Assembly: GCA_944739405.2 (NCBI GenBank)
Contig: OX123209.2
Coordinates: forward strand, 9,121,217-9,185,216
Direction of reading: 5' to 3'
Length of the DNA: 64,000 bases
Source of the DNA: Euclidia mi
Taxonomy: Eukaryota > Arthropoda > Insecta > Lepidoptera > Erebidae
A model generated the notes under the pieces. It did no database searches and was not told where the DNA came from. It saw nothing but the letters and a program-made list of their open reading frames with translations. A program made the translations under genes and the position numbers. Positions within the stretch are counted from its first letter, which is position 1; each line of letters opens with the position of its first letter. Shown here piece after piece: positions 11,426 through 21,706 of the stretch.

Positions 11426-11542
11426 GAAAAAAGCCATGGCGCGGCTACTAACTCCAGATTTACACCAACTGGCTAAGACTATTATACCTTTTTGGATAGC
11501 AGGTAATACCAGAAAGTTATTCCAACACTTAACATAACATGC

Positions 11543-11544
<2 letters not shown>

Positions 11545-11585
<41 letters not shown>
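11545..11585. repeat. (TA)n microsatellite
   Basis: About 20 TA units inside the right arm of the fold-back element. The left arm has no equivalent tract. Confidence 0.95.
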
Positions 11586-11588
<3 letters not shown>

Positions 11589-12263
11589 TTAATAATTGCA
11601 TTTTTGTGGCGTCATTTTATTTTATTTGTACATTTTTGTGTGTTTTTTGCTCTACTTTCAAATTCCATGCTGAGTTAACAGCTTTATTTTGTTTTAAGAG
11701 AAGGGCAATTTAATTGTCCATTAAATAAGGCTCATTTCGCTACCAGTAATAGTCAAAATAATTTTTTGAAGATTATAAAAAGAAATGGAATTTGCTCAAA
11801 AAATCTTAAAAACCGTTTTATTCCAAACTGTTGCATTTTGGACCCACATATGTAGGGGGTAAAAATAATCCATTATGACCCTAGAATAACCGCCAAAAGG
11901 GAATACGAGCAATTAGAAATCACCCTGTATCTAGGAAAAACAATATTTGAAACGTTACCTGAGGAATGAAGAGGATTCTGTAAGAAAAATGGGGAAGCTT
12001 TTTGCTTGGGATATAGAGTTAAGGCTTTATAATGAAAGAAATGGTTTTCGGACTGACAGTTTATCAAATTAGAAAATATGCGTATTATATTATCAATCAA
12101 ACACATTTTGCTGTTTATATCGAGCAGACGTATCCAACTTGCAATATTTATACTAACATGTTTAAATGCATTTATTAACTACGTGACCTAGATTAAAATT
12201 AGAAAAATAACTTAGTGCAATATTTGTTTAAAACTATGAATTACGAGTGAGCGTTTTCGGAAT

Positions 12264-14316
12264 ATGGCTAACATGGAAAATAGCCCGTTCAACCGGAGTA
12301 CAAAGACGTGTCGCAGCCCTCCCAGCACTCCTCAACCACAAGAACATGCCACCGAAGAGGCGTTCCAAGCCCTCCCTACTAGTGACACCGGATATTATAT
12401 GTCCACTATAGAAAAAGCCCTTAACGATGTGTGCAAAATTTCCGCTGAAAAGTTGAGCATTAACACTCTGGCAAGAAATGTTGGCAATTGTGCTTCTAAA
12501 ATGGCTGTGCACTATCAGTGTTTGAAGCAAACGGCGATCTTGATAAAAACATCGTTGTAAGCCTTAAGAGAAAAAGAAGACCTTGCTGAATGCCTTAATG
12601 ACTTTAAAAAGTCTATCAAAGAGACTGTTCTAGAAAGTTGCACTAAATCCGCAGTTCAAAATGTGTCTTTTGCTATGGTCAAGACCAACAAAACCAATTT
12701 TCTTCGTCCTTCTAATTTGAGTTCTATCGCAATTTATCCCAATGATACATTTAAAACTAGCGACGACACCAAATCTCTTGTGCAGAAGATAATATGTCCT
12801 GAGAAGATGAAATTGCACGTAAGGGGATTGCGTAAGACCAAGAACGGAGGTGTTATCATCAGCACTGAATCAAAGGAAGATGTCGAAAAACTGCGGAGCT
12901 CGACTCAACTGAGTAGTTTTGGCTTTAAAGTGGAAGAGCCGCATAAAAGAAGACCTAGGATAATCGTCATAGGTGTACCGGCAGCCCTACATGACCAAGA
13001 AGTTTATGATTGCATATATGAGCAGAATCTGTTTGATAAGATACCTAGTTTGTCACGAGAGTCCTTTTTGCCTTGCATAAAGTTAAGCCATAAATCTGGC
13101 AAAAAAGATGCACTTACTTGCAATTTTGTCATTGAAGTTCCTGCCAACATTAGAAAACCCCTCACTAACCAGGATAGAGTATACATCAATTGGACCTCCT
13201 GTCCTGTTCGTGACTTTACATTTGTGACCAGATGCTTCAAATGCCATTAATATAGACATGCGGCAAAGACTTGTCGCGAGATCACCTACACATGTGGACA
13301 TTGTGGCGAACTAGGTCATGAGGCCAAAGATTGCACTAAAGGTGGATACAGACTTTGCGAGGCATGCGCTACGAACGGCGCACAACGAATGCCTCTGTTT
13401 GAGGCGTGCGTGTTGAAAAACTATACCAACATATGCTCGGGTCGAGCCATCGCGTACGAAGCAAACGCCTCGTTTGTCTGTCTTCATGTTTGCTGCGAGG
13501 CATGTGCTACGCACAGACGCGCGCGTGCGAGCCGCGCGTGTGCGCCGGCTCATTGCGAGCAGTGCGTTGCGTTTGGACGGTTGTGTCCGCATCACTGTGA
13601 TGTTTGCACGCATTATGAACGAAAAATTTGAATTATACGAAAATAACCGATTATCCAAAACATCATTATTATATAATAAAAAAAAAAGAGAAGACATATG
13701 GCATTTAATTGCGAATGAAGTAATGTAACCGTCGCTGAGCTGAAAAAAAAATTATCTTCTAGGATCTTATAGAAGGAAAAATCTCGAGAAAATAAAATAT
13801 ATTATAAAAGCAGCAGCGGAACGCGCACGCAATGCAAAGGTGCCATCTTGACTGCTGCTGTGTGGGTTGGATCGGCCCGAGCATGCGCTGCGCGCTGTTT
13901 GGCCCGAACAAACGCAGTTTCATTTTCGCAGTCGAGGCGTACGTGGATATTGTACGCGGCGCACACCTCGAACGTGCATGCGCGGCACCGTCCACAACTA
14001 ATGTATTGCTCGCACTGAGGCACTTTGATCCTGTAGCATTTGCCGACATTCGTTGGCTCACCCTCGCACGTGCGTAGCACATGCCTCGCCACGAATATAA
14101 AGGTACACACCTTGCGAGGCATGCGCTGTGCGCCGTGCGCAGCGCATGCCTCGCAAAGTCTGTATACGGCTTAAGAAAAATGAAACGCCGAAATGTGCAA
14201 CATGCCTACGTTTTAAAAAACCAGGCACCCATAAAACTGGAGACCTCGAATGCCCAGCGAAAAAGATAGCAGAATCGCGATACATACACTCTGTAGACTA
14301 CAGTGAGGGCGCCTAA
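12264..14316 (+). pseudogene. Jockey-superfamily ORF1 (RNA-binding gag-like), split by a MITE
   Basis: The open frame from 12264 (MANMENSPFNRSTKTC) is interrupted by TAA at 12558, continues in frame (ALREKEDLAECLNDFKKS) to a second stop at 13248, and then reads a zinc-knuckle series: CFKCH, CGHCGELGHEAKDC, and after the insertion CATCLRFKKPGTH...C. Three CCHC knuckles after an RRM-like middle (IIVIGVPAALHDQEVYDCIY) are typical of ORF1 in jockey/R1-type LINEs, where the protein coats the element RNA. The second stop sits inside the first knuckle, where Gln is usual. An 832-bp MITE (13340-14171) separates knuckle two from knuckle three. No ORF2 follows within the window. Confidence 0.8.
13340..14171 (+). 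mobile_element. PIF/Harbinger-like MITE, copy 1 (832 bp, TSD TAA)
   Basis: Left end AGGTGGATACAGACTTTGCG; right end in reverse complement AGCCGTATACAGACTTTGCG, continuing as a long shared inverted repeat (GAGGCATGCGCT..CG). TAA stands on both sides (13337-13339, 14172-14174). Removing the element plus one TAA restores the host ORF1 knuckle frame, which fixes the boundaries. The 3-bp TWA duplication is the PIF/Harbinger signature. The interior is rich in repeated GCGAGGCATGYGCTACGCAC blocks; the open frames it shows are artefacts of high GC. Copy 2 is at 27205-28041. Confidence 0.85.
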
Positions 14317-14606
14317 GACCGCCACATATTTTATTTTATTTTCCAGTTTTATAACTATCTTGCATGTGTTTAGTTATATGTTATAGAAACAGTGACATAA
14401 TTGTGACCTAGTTGATACAAGATCGACATTGCGCGTCAATCAGCATAAACCAAAATAATAATATGAACATTCCACAGAAATGCTGACTGTAATATTCGCA
14501 AATGGTCATAGTTCTCTAGTAGGTATTGTAAAGTTGATTTTAAGTTTGTAATTTATATATTGTACTTTTCCTGGTAGCAATATTTACATTGGTTAAATAT
14601 AATAAT
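14317..14606. other. Probable remainder of the ORF1-bearing LINE; no gene seen
   Basis: AT-rich sequence after the ORF1 stop. I see no ORF2 endonuclease or RT motif, so the LINE is either truncated here or decayed beyond recognition. Confidence 0.45.
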
Positions 14607-14865
14607 AGTAATAATAATATTCTACCACATACACACATCACCATCTAGTCCCAAACTAAGCAGAGCTTGTACTATGGGTACTAGATAATGGATAAACATA
14701 TTTATATACTTTTTTTTTGTAAATACATACATATTATACATAGAAACACCCAGACCAAGACAAACATCCATGTTCATGCACACTACTGTTTGACTTGAGC
14801 GGGAATCGAACCCGCGACCTTCGGCATAGCAGTCGCTTACACTCCCGCTGCCCCAACCAGTCGTC
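14607..14865 (-). repeat. SINE family A, copy 1 (tRNA head, ATT-rich tail)
   Basis: On the minus strand the head has an A-box-like ggttggggcagcgggagtg and the B box gggttcgattcccgctc. The body follows (catccatgttcatg region, cccatagtacaagctctgct, ggactagatggtgatgtg) and the element ends in an (ATT)n-type tail at the left. Two more copies lie at 46251-46510 and 47641-47780. RNA polymerase III transcription from the internal boxes is the family's known mode. Confidence 0.85.
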
Positions 14866-15062
14866 AATATGTTTGTGATGAGTATTGTTAAGATTAAAAC
14901 TCGTAACGTAGTTCATAATAGTATACTGTGAGTGCCCTTAACGCCTTTGGCACAGGTTTACCCTAGTACAGGCACCTTAAGATTTTACCTGAATTAATTA
15001 AATGTAAGAACTGTATGTATCATTGCGTTAAATGAAAAAATAAATACATTATTATTACTATT
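14866..15062. other. Short spacer ending in the Bel/Pao target site
   Basis: No gene. The last five bases (CTATT, 15058-15062) are one copy of the target duplication of the element that follows. Confidence 0.7.
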
Positions 15063-15541
15063 TGATTCAGCGATACACCGAAACCGTAGGTAGGTTCTAG
15101 GCGATTTGGAAAAAATGGACTGTATTTAAAGGAAGAGGATGTAGGAAGAGGTGATTGTGAGTGGGTATAGGATATTTCAAGGATGGAGGGCACTCACCTT
15201 ATACGGCAATCTTCTTCGTTTCCGAAGGGCAGTCTCCTGGTGGTTTCGTGATGCAGCTGCTTGTTTTAACTTCACTCGCGAGCGGGTTTTCCTTGGTGGA
15301 AGCGGTAATAATCACATACAGCGATGCGGCGCGGTGCGATATAGCGGACACGTTCTCAGCGAGCGGAATGTTCTGGACTGTCACTCGCGTCGACGATCGC
15401 AGCGACCAATCCGCGAAAGGCAGTGCCTCTTCCAGGGAGTGGGAAAGAGAGGGACGGAAATACAGTATCGCTCGCACTTGTACGTGGAACGATTGATGTT
15501 GATGCGATTAGTTATAGATAGGAAGGTAGATGGCGCTACCA
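15063..15541 (-). repeat. 3' LTR of Bel/Pao copy 2
   Basis: On the minus strand it starts TGGTAGCGCCATC and ends GGTGTATCGCTGAATCA. It differs from the 5' LTR near 15065, 15069, 15271 and 15356 by direct comparison. The LTR normally supplies promoter and polyadenylation signals; I could not pick the exact sites. Confidence 0.92.
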
Positions 15542-15613
15542 TATCCCCCCGGCCCTAAAGGGTTGCCTTTAAGAAAAATAGAATTGAACTTAGCTATGTT
15601 GGGTGTACTACCG

Positions 15614-15671
15614 CATAACCCATCAATAGGATAAGACAGCGATATGACAATAAAATTAATCTAAATTAACT
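15614..15671. repeat. 58-bp duplication bordering the Copia insert, outer copy
   Basis: cataacccatcaatagg...aattaact is repeated at 16393-16450 with one mismatch and is present once in Bel/Pao copy 1 (4770-4827). It brackets the Copia fragment in copy 2, far longer than a normal LTR-element target duplication. Confidence 0.85.
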
Positions 15672-16392
15672 GTGACCAAACCGGTTGATCCTGCCAAAGA
15701 TATCAAAGCCCGAAGTAAAATCATCCTTCTTTTGACCCCGTGAACTACGTATATGTTCAAGAAGCTCAGACCGCCAAGGATGTGTGGAAATGCTTAGAAA
15801 AGGCATTCGATGATAATGGTCTAACGAGAAAGGTGAGATTGTGAAAGACCTCGTCACGAAAACGCTAGAAAACTGTGGAGGTAGCATAGAAGAGTATGTC
15901 AATCGAATCATGAGTACAGCACACAAGCTCCGTAGTATCAGTTTTAACATAAAAGATGAATGGATTTGTACATTAATGCTTGCCAATCCGGCAGCCAGAT
16001 ATCTATAAGCACATGATTATGGCTCTGGAGAGCTCTGGAATTAACATTACTGCAGTTTTTATTAAAACTAAATTAATTCAGGAAGTCAAAAGCCTAGAAA
16101 TTTCAGCATTTTTGTCCGGTGGAAAGAAATCTGATAAATATAGACCACGTGGACCCCGATGCTACAACTGCAGAAAAAATGGACACATCAGTAAATATTG
16201 TAAGAATACCTAAGAAATCTACAGAAGAAAAGAGTGAACGGGGAAAAGACAAGTCAAGTTTCATAGCTGCTTTTCCAGCATTTTTACGTGTGTATAGTGG
16301 TACATTGACTCTGGTGCAGCGATGCATATGACGAAGAGAGATGACTGGCTTTATGATGTACAGAAGTCACCCATCTCCAAAATCACCATAGC
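15672..16392 (+). pseudogene. Copia gag/protease fragment captured in Bel/Pao copy 2
   Basis: Nearly identical to 4049-4769; I count about three differences in ~720 bp, with the same frameshifts. It contains the gag helix region, the zinc knuckle CYNCRKNGHISKYCKN and the protease start DSGAAMHMT. It runs antisense to the Bel/Pao genes. The piece lies inside a complete LTR-bounded element and may have been mobilised with it. Confidence 0.85.
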
Positions 16393-16535
16393 CATAACCC
16401 ATCAATAGGCTAAGACAGCGATATGACAATAAAATTAATCTAAATTAACTTTAGCGAAAACTACAAACGCAATAATAGCGAAAACTACTAACTAAATACT
16501 TAAACTAAGAAGTAGGTCCAACTTCAGGATAGATC

Positions 16536-17234
16536 TCACTGAGTTGGAAGCGGACAGAGACGTACAACAGGGCGCACGTAACTCCCTTTAGCGGTTTTCA
16601 CGGTAACAACGCGAGTTGTACCGTCCTTGGAAGTATGCAATTTCTCTACGATGGCTAACGGCCATGAAAGCGGCGGAGCATTATCATGTATTATGACGAC
16701 CAACGTACCCTCCTGTATAGGGGATGCAGGACTATTCCACTTGGATCTAGCCTGAAGCTGGTTTAGATATTCCGCACGCCAGCGCCGCCAGAACGACTGC
16801 ACGAGTTTATCCAGCAGAGTATGTCTCTGGAGCAAGCTAGAAGAGTCTGCTTCAGGAACCGGAAATGACGATAATGGCACTGTGTTCAGAAAATGTGCAG
16901 GGCTTAACGCGGATGGTTCTGCAGGGTCACTACTCAATGCCGTGAGCGGACGCGAGTTGATCAGTGCCTCGACTTGTGCAAGGACAGTTAAAAGCTCTTC
17001 GTAAGAGAGGATCTGTTGACCTATAACCTTGAAGAGATGCGTTTTAATTACTTTGACCATGCTTTCCCAACATCCACCGAAATGCGGTGATGCTGGTGGA
17101 ATAAACTTCCAGTCAATATGATTTATGGAAAGTTCTTCCTGAAGACGAGTACGATATTCTTCCCTGAGAAACTTATAAAGGTCGCGTAAATAAGAGCTTG
17201 CGCCCACAAAACAAGTGCCGTTATCCGTGTACAA
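16536..17234 (-). pseudogene. Bel/Pao integrase C-terminal half and tail domain (copy 2)
   Basis: Open for 232 codons, beginning inside the integrase core at YTDNGTCFVGASSYLRDLYK and continuing through HFGGCWESMVKVIKTHLFKV (the catalytic Glu), SPAHFLNTVPLSSFPVPEAD and the DUF5641-like tail ending VRLCPLPTQ. It is separated from the upstream frame (17269-18774) by one frameshift just before the RFLSRRGP block. Apart from that shift the integrase would be complete. Confidence 0.88.
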
Positions 17235-17268
17235 ACACTGTATAGGGCCGCGCCGTGAGAGAAATCGT

Positions 17269-18774
17269 TTAAAGGGCTGCCAGGAATGACACCGTGCTTA
17301 AATCTGTCGCAACTTCAATATGCGTAGCGCGCGTCGTTAAGCATGTAAAAATACATAGCCAGGCTTTACGGCTTTTAACACCTAGACCACGCACTGGCGT
17401 ATACTGCAGTGGTCCTGCGTAATCACAACCGGTGTGTGTAAACGCTTTAGCAACCTGGTTGACGCGCTGGCTAGGGAGATCGGCCATGGGAGGGAAAGTC
17501 GGACGCGGACGAAATTTGAAACAGACGTTACATTTATGTATTCTGCGACGAATTATTCGTCGAGCGGCTAAAATCCAATACTTATGCCTAAGTAAGGATA
17601 TAAGCAACTCCGGACCGGCATGGAGGTGCTTCTTGTGATAAAAATCAACAAGAAGGTCGACAACATGATGATGTTTGTAGTTATAAGGTTCATCCGAATT
17701 TGACAGACGACCCCCAACGCGTATGACGCCGTGTTCATCGAGAAACGGCTGGAGTCTAAGGATAGCGGGAGAACAAGGTACATTGTCTTTTAAATTTTGA
17801 ATGTCGTTACTAAAATGAACAGCTTGTACAGCTCGTAGTAACTTACATTCTGCGAATTTGATATCAGTACTTGATACAAAAGTCTCATTAGGTAGGTGCC
17901 TAAGAAACCTATAGACATAAACGATGGCGCGGAGTAAGTTAGACCACGATGACATGCGTAGTGCGAGTGCATAGATGGGAGACTCCGCAACCTCAGCAAT
18001 CACGGGATAAGAAACAGACTTCCGTTCGGGTACATCTTCGTCTTCTGCACTGTGATCAAAGGGTTGCATGGGCCATTCTGACGGATCATGGGAGATCCAA
18101 GAAGGTCCACGACGCCACAATGGATGATGCAGAAGATTAAGTGGAGTGACACCACGAGACAAGCAATCTGCGGGGTTCTCAATACCCGCGACGTGATTGA
18201 AACAAGTAGCAGGAACCAGTTCAATCAATTTGCTAACGCGGTTGGCGACAAAAGTCTGCCAGCGATGAGGAGAAGAATGAATCCAAGCGAGCACTACTTT
18301 GGAGTCGGAAAATGCGTATAATTTATTAATGGGGTAGTGGGGCAAAACTGTGTCTTGAACCTTGCGGAGCAACTGAGACAGCAGAAGGGCCGCGCACAAT
18401 TCCAGTCTCGCAACCGAAATGGTTTTAACAGGCGAGACCTTAGACTTGGCACAAACTAACTGCACCGAGTAGTTAGAACCAATGCGGACTTGCAGATATA
18501 CGACTCCGCCGTAAGCACGCTCGCTGGCGTCAGCGAAACCTATTAAGTTGACGGTACATCCATCTGCCAACCCAAGATGACGCGGAATAGTAACTTGATT
18601 GAGCGCGGTAAGCTCAATACAAAACTGGCCCCAAGCGGCGACAATATGTTCAGGGGGTGTTTCATCCCACTCACACTTTGATAGCCTAAGCTCTTTGATC
18701 AAGAGCTTGGCGTACAAAATTGTGGGAGCCACAAAACCCATTATGTCCCATAGTCGAGCCACTGTGGACAGCAC
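17269..18774 (-). pseudogene. Bel/Pao connector, RNase H and integrase N-terminal half (copy 2)
   Basis: Open frame of 501 codons: STVARLWDIMGFVAPTILYA (A17-type connector, ~1-40), RNase H with IGFADASERAYGGVVYLQVR, SVARLELCAALLLSQLLRKV and YAFSDSKVVLAWIHS (~75-190), integrase zinc-binding region (HKKHLHAGPELL ... RRIHKCNVCFKFRP, ~385-430), then the integrase core start with CDYAGPLQYTP and the FTCLTTRATHIEV strand. It ends at a frameshift near 17269. The RNase H looks intact. The 5' neighbour is the RT deletion junction. Confidence 0.88.
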
Positions 18775-19039
18775 AGTGCGCTTGGCGCACTTATCATCTG
18801 GCGGTGAGACGTCAAACCGAAAACTATCGCAGGATTTGTCCCAGCGTAAACCGAGAACCTTATGCGGTACAGACTTCTCAAACTCAAGTCTCTGGAGAAG
18901 CCTTATGAGAATCTGGTATGCGTGCTAGAACCTCCTTAGAGTTGCTTGTCCATTTGACAAGATCAAACTGGCCTCGCTTGAAAAGCTGAATAAGCTCCTC
19001 ACAAAGCGAAATTGCTAGCGGAGCGGGTATGACACTACA

Positions 19040-19190
19040 GGCAAGGTCATCCATATACAAAGCGGAAGTGTAGTATAGTATAGTGTAGCGTAGCGTAGCT
19101 TAGCATAGCATAGCGTAGCATAGCATGGCTAATTAGTGCTTTATCTTACACACAGTTTTAGCACCCACCTTGATCTCTTGAAGAGCAGAA
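19040..19190. other. RT deletion junction with TAGCG/TAGCA filler
   Basis: LYMDDLA is still readable at about 19070-19040 on the minus strand. Immediately upstream the sequence becomes a filler of tatagtatagtgtagcg and repeated tagca/tagcg pentamers, then joins the protease frame near 19185. In copy 1 the equivalent interval (about 7470-8210) carries most of the RT. About 0.75 kb was lost and ~120 bp of low-complexity sequence gained, as after error-prone end joining. Confidence 0.75.
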
Positions 19191-21163
19191 CAACAACAAG
19201 ACGTAATACAATGAGAAGTATGTAACGTAGGTACGGTACCCATAATCACATACCCAAGTACCTTCTCAATAGCAGGCGGTAGATCATATCGCTCACTACG
19301 TACTATGTTAGTTAGTAGCAAGTGCGAAAATATTGAAGCTCCGATCAAAAGATCAATGCCTGCCGGATTCGCTAACTCCGCGTCGGCTAGCGGCAATGAC
19401 TCGAGATGAGTGAGTGATGCTACGTCTACATTAGCGTTCGGCAATGCGTCCGTGATACGCTCCACGATAAGCGAAGAAATGTTAAAATTAATATTCCTAT
19501 CAAAACGCGAATGTATTTTAATAACTTCGGAACCTCTGCAATGCTTTTCTGATCCGCCTATCCCTTTGACGGTTGAGTTAGTATTTTTAAAGTTATTCCA
19601 TAATCCGAGGCGTTTGAAGCATTCCGATGTTATTAGATTGGTCTGAGATGCGCTATCTAGCAAACAACGTACCATGTGCGGCGACCCATTAACATCATAT
19701 ACGATAACTTGCGCTGTCGCTAACAGTACCGTCTTAGACGCCGTACACTGCGTTTTGGCCCTGCGCGGATCATTATAGATGCGCGCGTGCCGTCCTCGCG
19801 TGCGCGTCGCCCGCGCAATGGATGTCGTACAGAACGATACTTCGCCCTCAGACGCGGAAGGCGCAGCTACCGTGTTCTGCACTTGCGGCGTAAGTGTGTC
19901 AAGGTTAGCGGCTTGACTTGACAACGGTTTACCTTTATCGAAATGTAACAGTGTATGATGTTTTTGATTACATGAGCGACATCTCGTTCTACTGGAACAA
20001 TTACTCGTTTTATGTTTTATGCTTAAGCAATTAATGCAAGCTTTGTTATCTTTTACGCATTTAAAACGAGCGGTTGCATTCTGATTATCGAAGGCGGGGC
20101 ACTTATATAAATGGTCGTGCACTATATTACTGCACAGACACTTCTGTAAATTATTATTATAAGATTCCGAACATGTTACGTAAGATTGTGGATTAGGGAC
20201 CGAGTTATTACTACTATTTCGCGATTTATTCAACCTTTGTTTGTTGCTGTTAGTGTTAGACGGGCTAGGTGAACCAGACTGCGTATTATGAAATATTCGA
20301 CACTGATCTTTGATGAACGAAATAAAACTATCTAGTGTAGGTATTTTATTATTGCGTCCCGTCATCTCAAATGCGCGAATTGTATCAGTGTCAAACTTTT
20401 TTAAAGCGAGTTGAAGCAACATAAAGTCGGAAAGATCTTCTAATTTTAAATTCCTAAGAGAATTAACCGCGGTTACGAAGTTATCAATAAACAGCTGGAA
20501 ATTCGAAACAGACGCGGCACCGGACAATTTAAGATTTAAAGCTTGATCAAAGTAAGTAGACGCTAGAACGCGCGTGTCTTGATATCTGTCAAGTAGTGAC
20601 TGAAATATGACCTGATAATTCTCAGCACTGGGTGTGACACCTGCAAATACGGACTGGGCCTTCGGTGACAGTTTACCTATTAAATAGTACAACCTGTCAG
20701 CATCTGTCAGAGAACCATTATCGTGCACTGTAGACTTAAAACTCGCATAGAATAACGGCCAATTTCGTATATCTCCGTCAAACGACATAATCTCGATTGG
20801 CGGTAATCTCGGTTTGCGGGCAACGGGGTCTGCCGAACATTTACCCTCCAATTGCGATTGTATACGCTTAATAATACTATAAAGATCTTCGAATGAGGTA
20901 TACGCCTGATAGTTCGGTTTTTCATCAGGATTGATAGAAAGTAATCTTGCGTTATAATCGTCTAACAACTTATGAAAATCTGTTCGAATACTATCTACTG
21001 TCATACAATAACTGAGAAATGCTTCGCTATTACTGTCAGACATAGATGCGGTTTTTGAGCATTCATAGATGTTTTGAATGCGCTCAAATAAAATATTGCG
21101 TTTTGCTTCTAAGATTGTCATCTCTTTGTCTTCCGACACGCGTGACTTCTTTTGTTGTGACAT
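19133..21163 (-). CDS. Bel/Pao gag-protease ORF (676 codons), intact frame
   Basis: MSQQKKSRVSEDKEM at the start, with a conserved start in copy 1. Order: coiled N-terminus (1-100), DUF1759-type gag domain (~115-290; RNWPLFYASFKSTVHDNG), Ser/Asn-rich linker, Cys/His knuckles (~343-407; CINCLSIKHKTSNC, CRSCNQKHHTLLH), basic linker, and a retropepsin-like domain with LLDSASQTNLIT, the catalytic Asp at about residue 503. The last ~15 residues come from filler sequence at the RT deletion, so the natural Gag-Pol fusion is cut off after the protease region. It could still make Gag and protease; activity is not shown. Confidence 0.88.
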   Translation of the reverse strand: MSQQKKSRVSEDKEMTILEAKRNILFERIQNIYECSKTASMSDSNSEAFLSYCMTVDSIRTDFHKLLDDYNARLLSINPDEKPNYQAYTSFEDLYSIIKRIQSQLEGKCSADPVARKPRLPPIEIMSFDGDIRNWPLFYASFKSTVHDNGSLTDADRLYYLIGKLSPKAQSVFAGVTPSAENYQVIFQSLLDRYQDTRVLASTYFDQALNLKLSGAASVSNFQLFIDNFVTAVNSLRNLKLEDLSDFMLLQLALKKFDTDTIRAFEMTGRNNKIPTLDSFISFIKDQCRIFHNTQSGSPSPSNTNSNKQRLNKSRNSSNNSVPNPQSYVTCSESYNNNLQKCLCSNIVHDHLYKCPAFDNQNATARFKCVKDNKACINCLSIKHKTSNCSSRTRCRSCNQKHHTLLHFDKGKPLSSQAANLDTLTPQVQNTVAAPSASEGEVSFCTTSIARATRTRGRHARIYNDPRRAKTQCTASKTVLLATAQVIVYDVNGSPHMVRCLLDSASQTNLITSECFKRLGLWNNFKNTNSTVKGIGGSEKHCRGSEVIKIHSRFDRNINFNISSLIVERITDALPNANVDVASLTHLESLPLADAELANPAGIDLLIGASIFSHLLLTNIVRSERYDLPPAIEKVLGYVIMGTVPTLHTSHCITSCCCSALQEIKVGAKTVCKIKH

Positions 21164-21397
21164 GCTTACGTAAGTATAAGCTAATGAGACCGAAACAAAA
21201 TAAGAATATCTAATGTATCTATTATTTTACCTAAGTAGGCTAAGTAGGCAACACTTTAGAGCTGAGGAATTAAAAGTTGCTTGAAATATGAGATTTATAA
21301 GACAACTATGATAGTTCCAGAATTAATAATTTAATAAGTAGGTAGCTACATAAAAGTTTACCTACTGATGCGGGCGGAAACAACCATGTGACGGTTA

Positions 21398-21604
21398 TCT
21401 TAATATATAAAATCCTTGCGTTACTGACTGACTGACAGACAAGCCACAGCCAAAACTATTAGGCGCAGGAAGCTGAAATTTGGCATTTATGTTTCTTGGG
21501 GACCGTAGGGGTGCACTAAGACGGGATTTCCCGAAATTCCCACGGGATCGGGCAAAACGGGAAATTCGAAAAAATGTGCGTGCGAAGCCGCTGGCATTCC
21601 CTAG
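21398..21604 (+). mobile_element. Helitron-like non-autonomous insertion (207 bp) in the Bel/Pao leader
   Basis: Starts TCTTAATATATAAAATCC and ends GAAGCCGCTGGCATTCCCTAG, sitting between A (21397) and T (21605). Copy 1 has the empty site gacggttA|Tgtgaa, so the insertion between A and T, with no target duplication and with TC/CTAG termini, is directly demonstrated. The interior has ctgactgactgacagac, common in lepidopteran Helitron-type repeats. Confidence 0.85.
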
Positions 21605-21706
21605 TGTGAATATATTAGGAGTATAGCTAGGTGCTATAACTGCCTAGGTATAGCGGTATAACGTATAAAAACGCAAAATGAATCGGACTCGTATGGATCA
21701 AAAAAA

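Larger units (their letters stand above)
10676..11932. mobile_element. Fold-back DNA element (~1.26 kb) with long inverted arms
   Basis: The left arm (about 10676-11130) and right arm (about 11445-11932) are reverse complements along most of their length. Matching blocks include tttaccccctacatatg, ttggaataaaacggtttttaag, gctaccagtaa, gtggcatgttatg and aggtataatagtcttagcca. Outer tips are atacagggtaattt and aaatcaccctgtat. The arms have diverged from each other by substitutions and small indels. No transposase is inside; a SINE fills the loop. The 15-mer ggaaaaacaatat(a/t)t occurs on both sides (10646 and 11934), but I could not fix a convincing target duplication. Confidence 0.75.

Noticed and set aside
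13389..14122. Cys-rich small ORFs inside the Harbinger-like MITE (CEACATHRRARASR and similar) as a zinc-binding protein.
   Set aside because: Both MITE copies show such frames on both strands because of repeated GCGAGGCATGYGCTACGC blocks; the frames differ in length between copies and match no domain.
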